Shown here: in pieces, positions 5,782-8,948 of the stretch
How positions within the stretch are numbered: position 1 is the first letter of the stretch
Layout: each line of letters begins with the position of its first letter
Source of the DNA: Pseudomonadota bacterium
Lineage (GTDB): Bacteria > Pseudomonadota > Alphaproteobacteria > Micavibrionales > Micavibrionaceae
Assembly: GCA_016198545.1 (NCBI GenBank)
Contig: JACQIJ010000200.1
Span: 1 to 8,948, forward strand
Direction: 5' to 3'
Length of the DNA stretch: 8,948 bases
The notes under the pieces: generated by a model
What the model was told of the DNA's origin: nothing
Seen by the model: the letters and a program-made list of their open reading frames with translations, nothing else
The model's database searches: none
Translations under genes and position numbers: made by a program

Positions 5782-6117
5782 ATGCCAACCTTGCTTCCCA
5801 CAGATGTCGATGAAAACGTCATTCCGGCCGTACGCTTGCGTCCGGGTGGCGCGCACGGCATTGCCGCCACTATAACTTCCGCGCGGAATGCGGCCGCATT
5901 CAATGCCGATACGCGCGTCGTCAGCCTGTACGCTACCGGCCCGGTTTATATCAGGTTCGGCGATTCAGGCGTGACGGCAACGGCGTCCGATCACTATTTT
6001 CCTGCGGGCGTCTATTACGATTTCGCTGTCGGCGGCGGACGCGTGAAGCAGCACACGCATGTCGCGGCGCTGCGCGTCAGCGCGGACTGCGCACTCTATA
6101 TTTCCGAGAAAGAGTAA
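5782..6117 (+). CDS. Small phage-like (virion accessory type) protein, putatively SOS-controlled
   Basis: This 111-aa protein has no signal peptide, membrane segment or cysteine pair (one Cys, at 103). It appears all-beta. The core at about 46-81 (VVSLYATGPVYIRFGDSG, then TATASD and FPAGV) and the ending VAALRVSADCALYISE resemble small proteins found in phage and prophage structural modules. That resemblance comes from pattern memory, not a search. The start is fixed by the Shine-Dalgarno sequence 8 bases upstream. The only promoter found is the LexA-box promoter about 95 bp upstream, separated from the gene by an intrinsic terminator. No other phage gene (terminase, portal, integrase) is in the window, so this is an orphan, either a remnant or a co-opted gene. 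It ends 4 bp from the convergent recR with no terminator between. It may instead be a cellular protein of unknown role. Confidence 0.75.
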   Translation: MPTLLPTDVDENVIPAVRLRPGGAHGIAATITSARNAAAFNADTRVVSLYATGPVYIRFGDSGVTATASDHYFPAGVYYDFAVGGGRVKQHTHVAALRVSADCALYISEKE

Positions 6118-6121
6118 CCGG

Positions 6122-6727
6122 TTAAAGCGCCGCGCGGGATTTCAGGGCGGTGGCGATGGTTCCGTCATCAAGGTAATCCAGTTCGCCGCCGACCGGAACC
6201 CCGTGCGCCAGGCGCGATATTTTCACGCCGGGAATGGCGGATGCCATGCGGTCGGTCAGATAATGGGCCGTTGCCTGTCCGTCCACCGTTGCGCTTAAGG
6301 CCAGGATGACTTCCTGCGCCTGCGCGTTCCGCACCCTGTCGGGCAGGGCGGCGATGCGCAGGTCGTCCGGCCCCACACCGTCCAGCGCGGACAAAAGCCC
6401 GCCCAGAACGTGATATTTTCCCTTGTACGCGCCGGTGCGCTCCACCGCCCATAAGTCGGCCACGCCTGCGACGACGCACAGGAAACGCGCGTCCCGCCGG
6501 ACGTCCGCGCAGATGCGGCATGGATCGCACACATCGATATTGCCGCAGGCGTTGCAGATTTTCACGCTGCGCGCTGTTTCCTCCAGCGCCGCCACCAGCG
6601 GCTCCATGACCTTTCCCCTGTTCATTACAAGGTGCAGCGCGATGCGCCGCGCCGAACGCGGCCCCAGCCCCGGCAGCCCCGTCAGCGCTTTTATCAGAGA
6701 ATCAAGAGGCCCCCGCTGCTGCGCCAT
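6122..6727 (-). CDS. recR: RecR, recombination mediator protein
   Basis: RecR works with RecO and RecF to load RecA on single-stranded DNA gaps. The 201-aa length is normal. Seen in order: the helix-hairpin-helix region (LPGLGPRSARRIALHL, 18-33), a four-cysteine zinc motif (C58, C61, C70, C73, with an additional C67), and a Toprim domain at about 81-175 including YHVLGG (105-110) and LSALDGVGPDD (112-122). The C-terminal motif AHGVPVGGELDYLDDGT (174-190) completes it. One oddity is that the Toprim glutamate found after CVV in E. coli RecR (CVVES) is alanine here (CVVAG, A87; codon GCA, one base from GAA). The gene starts 2 bp after the lolA stop, so it is translated from the same mRNA. The frequent dnaX-ybaB-recR arrangement is absent. 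Its 3' end faces the 111-aa gene at 4 bp. Confidence 0.95.
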   Translation of the reverse strand: MAQQRGPLDSLIKALTGLPGLGPRSARRIALHLVMNRGKVMEPLVAALEETARSVKICNACGNIDVCDPCRICADVRRDARFLCVVAGVADLWAVERTGAYKGKYHVLGGLLSALDGVGPDDLRIAALPDRVRNAQAQEVILALSATVDGQATAHYLTDRMASAIPGVKISRLAHGVPVGGELDYLDDGTIATALKSRAAL

Positions 6728-6729
6728 GA

Positions 6730-7344
6730 TCAGTTATTTACCTTGAAAGGATGCTTTTCTTTTGGATCGGCATAGACGAACAGCTTTTTGTCCAGCTTTA
6801 CATCCGTTTCCATCTGGAACAGTTCCACTTCCGTCACCGCGCCCTGCGGATCGACTACCCGCCATTTTTTCAGTTTTATCGGCTTTTCCTCAAACCCGAG
6901 CGTAAGGGAGCCCGCGCCGGGATCTTTCGTCTGCGTCAGCGTGATCTGCAGCAATCCGCCGTCACGCTTCACGTCGGCGACCGTTACGTCGCCCGACAGC
7001 TTCAGATCGGCGCGCAGCAGGAAATCCGCCAGCGTTTGCCCGATGGGGGCGTTGCTTTGTTCCTTCAATTCGGAATCGTAGAAATAGATGAATATGCCGT
7101 CCGCGACGATGAAGTCCTTTACCGGAGGGTCGTATTCGAAGCGCAGCTTTCCCGGCCTGTCGAGATAGAACGTGCCGATGAACTGCGATCCGTCCGATGC
7201 GGTCTGCAGGAAGCGGGCCTTCGCCGTGCCCAGCGCGTCCAGATATTCCTCCGCGCCGCGCACCGACGGGGGCATTTCATTGTCTGCCGCGGCGGGCGCG
7301 CATAACAGGAACAGCAGGGCGAAAATGACAAAAAACCTTCTCAT
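6730..7344 (-). CDS. lolA: LolA, periplasmic outer-membrane lipoprotein carrier
   Basis: LolA accepts lipoproteins from the inner-membrane LolCDE complex and delivers them to the outer membrane. This 204-aa protein has a classical signal peptide: MRR, a hydrophobic core to about residue 14, and likely cleavage after APAAA at residue 20. The cysteine at 15 is not in a lipobox. The LolA half-barrel follows, with the typical segments ARFLQTASDG (43-52), GTFYLDRPGKLRFEYDPP (57-74), FIVADG (78-83) and a C-terminal VDPQG (164-168). The frame extends to a TTG at 7374, but the ATG at 7344 starts the signal peptide properly and is preferred. GAAGG lies just before it, closer than ideal. It follows the 421-aa gene by 53 bp and precedes recR by 2 bp. 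Confidence 0.9.
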   Translation of the reverse strand: MRRFFVIFALLFLLCAPAAADNEMPPSVRGAEEYLDALGTAKARFLQTASDGSQFIGTFYLDRPGKLRFEYDPPVKDFIVADGIFIYFYDSELKEQSNAPIGQTLADFLLRADLKLSGDVTVADVKRDGGLLQITLTQTKDPGAGSLTLGFEEKPIKLKKWRVVDPQGAVTEVELFQMETDVKLDKKLFVYADPKEKHPFKVNN

Positions 7345-7397
7345 GCCTTCATTGATATAGAAAGAATCGGGCAAAAGGAAGGCGTGGCGGTGAATTA

Positions 7398-8663
7398 TCA
7401 GGGGTTATGCTGGCGGCCGGGCAGAACGGCGCGCGCCGCGGCGCCCAACCCGCGCTGCGTTCCCCGCCAGGCGGATGAAAGCATGTTTTTTACCGGGTTT
7501 CCGACCACGCGCCGGAAACTGTCGGATGTCGCGTTGCATACGTAATCAAGGCGCGGCAGCGGATCGACGTCGGCGGGAGTGAAATCCGGCTTTTCCATCA
7601 GTTTCAGTTTTTCTTCCACTTCCTTCGGGTTTATCCAGCGGCGCATCTTGATGGATGCCGTGTGGGCCAGATCCGGCGCGCCGCCGGATGCCGCGTCCAG
7701 AGCCCCCTTCAGATCCATCGACATTCCGCCGACGATCAGCGACCTTTTTATTTCCATGCCGCGCGCCGCTTTAGCCGAGCGTATGAATTCGCCGCAATAT
7801 TTGAGGCGATGTTCCGCCATGCGGCAGGCATCCGCCGCTGGCTCCAGCTTTTGTTCCGCGCGTTGCGCCCGGATATCGAAGGCTTGCTCGAGCTTTGCCA
7901 GCGTCATGCGTCCGCGCAGTTTCTTGACTTCGGCGCGCGCGTCTTCCTTCGAAACTTTGAAGTCGCGCAGCGACCACTCCAGGAAAGGCCGCAGGATTTC
8001 GTCCTTCTCCGCCTGCTGCGAAAAGCTGGGGGAGTTCACGATTATTTTTTGCAGGTCGCGGTTTTTCACTATTTTGCAAAGCGCATCCACCGTTGCGCTT
8101 TCGCCCTGATCGATCCGTGCATCGATGGTTCTCAGTTTTCCGAGGATCGTTTCATGTTTCGGAAGGGCGTCGCGCGCTGATGCGATATCATCCCGCCACT
8201 GCTCCAGCGCGCCGCCGCCGTAACGCAGGCGGATATAGGCCCTGTTGAAAAAACTTTCGGCCCGGTCGAGCCGTTTCAAGACTTTTTTGTGCTGCCCGTC
8301 GATCATCAGGTCTGCATTTTTGCTCCAGAATGCCGGCCGGTTCCGCGATACGGCGCTTGCCATGCGGATGCCGCGCAGGGGATCCAGCGCGTCCTTTTCA
8401 AAACCCGCGCGGTCCTTGTAATAGGACTCCAGATTGCCGTGAGGGTTGCGGCCATATTTGCCGGCGATGTCGCGCGCGGCGGAAAAGCCGCTGATAAGCG
8501 TTTCGATGACGGACAGGTTTTCACGCTGTCCTTCAAGGAGATTTTTATGCGCGCCGCGCGCGGTCTCGGCGCGGGAAACCACGGTTTCCCACCATTTTTC
8601 CCTGCGGTCAAAATCCTGCCGCAGCGACGCAAGGCTTGCGGGGGCTGGAGTCTGGCTTGCCAT
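7398..8663 (-). CDS. Helical cytoplasmic protein of unknown function
   Basis: I do not recognise this 421-aa protein. It has no signal peptide, membrane helix or nucleotide-binding motif. Most of it is highly charged and predicted by eye to be alpha-helical, with coiled-coil-like stretches (for example ASLRQDFDRREKWWETV near the start, and DARAEVKKLRGRMTLAKLEQ in the middle). The last 55 residues or so are different: poor in acidic residues, with the basic end WRGTQRGLGAAARAVLPG. The ATG at 8663 follows the stop of the 57-aa gene by 13 bp on the same strand, so the pair is probably cotranscribed. The lolA start lies 53 bp downstream. The reading frame is long, unbroken and of the same composition as its neighbours, so it is very likely real. 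A role with its small partner, such as scaffold, effector or envelope factor, is only conjecture. Confidence 0.8.
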   Translation of the reverse strand: MASQTPAPASLASLRQDFDRREKWWETVVSRAETARGAHKNLLEGQRENLSVIETLISGFSAARDIAGKYGRNPHGNLESYYKDRAGFEKDALDPLRGIRMASAVSRNRPAFWSKNADLMIDGQHKKVLKRLDRAESFFNRAYIRLRYGGGALEQWRDDIASARDALPKHETILGKLRTIDARIDQGESATVDALCKIVKNRDLQKIIVNSPSFSQQAEKDEILRPFLEWSLRDFKVSKEDARAEVKKLRGRMTLAKLEQAFDIRAQRAEQKLEPAADACRMAEHRLKYCGEFIRSAKAARGMEIKRSLIVGGMSMDLKGALDAASGGAPDLAHTASIKMRRWINPKEVEEKLKLMEKPDFTPADVDPLPRLDYVCNATSDSFRRVVGNPVKNMLSSAWRGTQRGLGAAARAVLPGRQHNP

Positions 8664-8676
8664 GCCGTCCGTCGGC

Positions 8677-8850
8677 CTACTTCAGATTTATGCTTGGCGA
8701 GGATGACGATTTGTCGCCTGTGCGGCCGGAGTTGCCCGAAGAAGTTTCGTTTGACCCGGAATCGGAACCGCCTTTATTTCCGTCGAATTCCCCGCGCAGC
8801 TTTTCGCTTTTTTTCTTTTGCCAATCAAGGCGATGTTTATTGTTATCCAT
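8677..8850 (-). CDS. Small hydrophilic disordered protein, unknown function
   Basis: This 57-aa protein starts MDNNKHRLDWQKKKSEKLRG, a basic and probably helical head. It continues as a Ser/Gly/Asn/Asp-rich, probably unstructured tail ending SPSINLK. The upstream in-frame ATG at 8883 is rejected because AGAAGGAG (8859-8866) lies 8 bases before the ATG at 8850. A near-consensus promoter sits a short distance upstream, so the transcript would have a leader of about 37 bases. It is the first gene of the apparent operon with the 421-aa gene, lolA and recR. No homologue is recognised. The clean promoter and Shine-Dalgarno sequence make translation likely despite the low-complexity sequence. Confidence 0.72.
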   Translation of the reverse strand: MDNNKHRLDWQKKKSEKLRGEFDGNKGGSDSGSNETSSGNSGRTGDKSSSSPSINLK

Positions 8851-8858
8851 GCTGTACA

Positions 8859-8866
8859 CTCCTTCT
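8859..8866 (-). promoter_or_regulatory. Ribosome binding site deciding the start of the 57-aa gene
   Basis: The minus strand reads AGAAGGAG 8 bases ahead of the ATG at 8850. This favours the shorter 57-aa product over a 68-aa version starting at 8883, whose ATG would lie upstream of the site. Confidence 0.8.
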
Positions 8867-8893
8867 TGGATGGTTGTGTTCAATTACAGTATG

Positions 8894-8922
8894 ATTATGT
8901 AATATAAATCGCCATTTGTCAA
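8894..8922 (-). promoter_or_regulatory. Near-consensus sigma-70 promoter of the 57-aa gene / lolA-recR operon
   Basis: On the minus strand TTGACA (8917-8922, perfect) and CATAAT (8894-8899, 5 of 6 matches) are exactly 17 bp apart in an AT-rich stretch. Transcription should start near 8887. It is the strongest promoter match in the window. A short inverted repeat, GTCA-N6-TGAC (8918-8931), overlaps the -35 and could be an operator or chance. No terminator was seen between the genes down to recR. Confidence 0.75.
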
Positions 8923-8948
8923 AAAAATGACGGCCTATACAACGGCGA

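Noticed and set aside
8289..8894. 201-codon plus-strand open frame at the right end
   Set aside because: It is antisense to the 421-aa and 57-aa genes, has no ribosome binding site and would run through the minus-strand promoter.

Overview
The window looks like chromosomal DNA of an alphaproteobacterium. Three things point there: the gene order nrnC-kdsD-lptC-lptA on the minus strand with lptB further along the same strand, the NrnC-type short RNase D relative (an alphaproteobacterial protein), and an alphaproteobacterial-type LexA box (GAAC-N7-GAAC). Base composition is fairly GC-rich with AT-rich promoter gaps. Genus cannot be fixed from this stretch.

Left part (1-4489) is an envelope-biogenesis block, almost all on the minus strand. 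In transcription order it holds a crotonase-family protein, the nanoRNase nrnC, kdsD (first step of Kdo synthesis), lptC and lptA (LPS transport), and the first 53 codons of lptB, cut by the window edge. A small predicted lipoprotein gene on the plus strand sits between lptA and lptB and separates two genes that are normally adjacent. The gap between it and lptB holds a 14-bp perfect palindrome and divergent promoter candidates.

The middle (4513-6117) has tRNA-Leu(CAG) on the minus strand, then two plus-strand genes. The first encodes a response regulator with an intact receiver domain joined to a GGDEF-like domain whose signature is broken (GRGEY). Next comes the most interesting site in the window: a promoter with a perfect -35 (TTGACA) whose 17-bp spacer carries a perfect GAAC-N7-GAAC box reaching the first base of the -10. 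A strong intrinsic terminator lies just downstream, and then a 111-aa gene with a strong ribosome binding site, whose product resembles small phage virion accessory proteins. This suggests an SOS-controlled short RNA or attenuated leader in front of an orphan phage-like gene. That gene ends 4 bp from the convergent recR, so read-through would be antisense to recR.

The right part (6122-8922) reads as one minus-strand operon. A near-consensus promoter at 8894-8922 is followed by a 57-aa disordered protein, a 421-aa helical protein of unknown function, lolA (periplasmic lipoprotein carrier) and recR (RecFOR recombination mediator). RecR lacks the Toprim glutamate and is not next to dnaX-ybaB, its common neighbours.

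No CRISPR array, insertion sequence, rRNA or transposase was seen. No stretch above 300 bases is without a gene; the longest gap is about 200 bases, between the tRNA and the response regulator.
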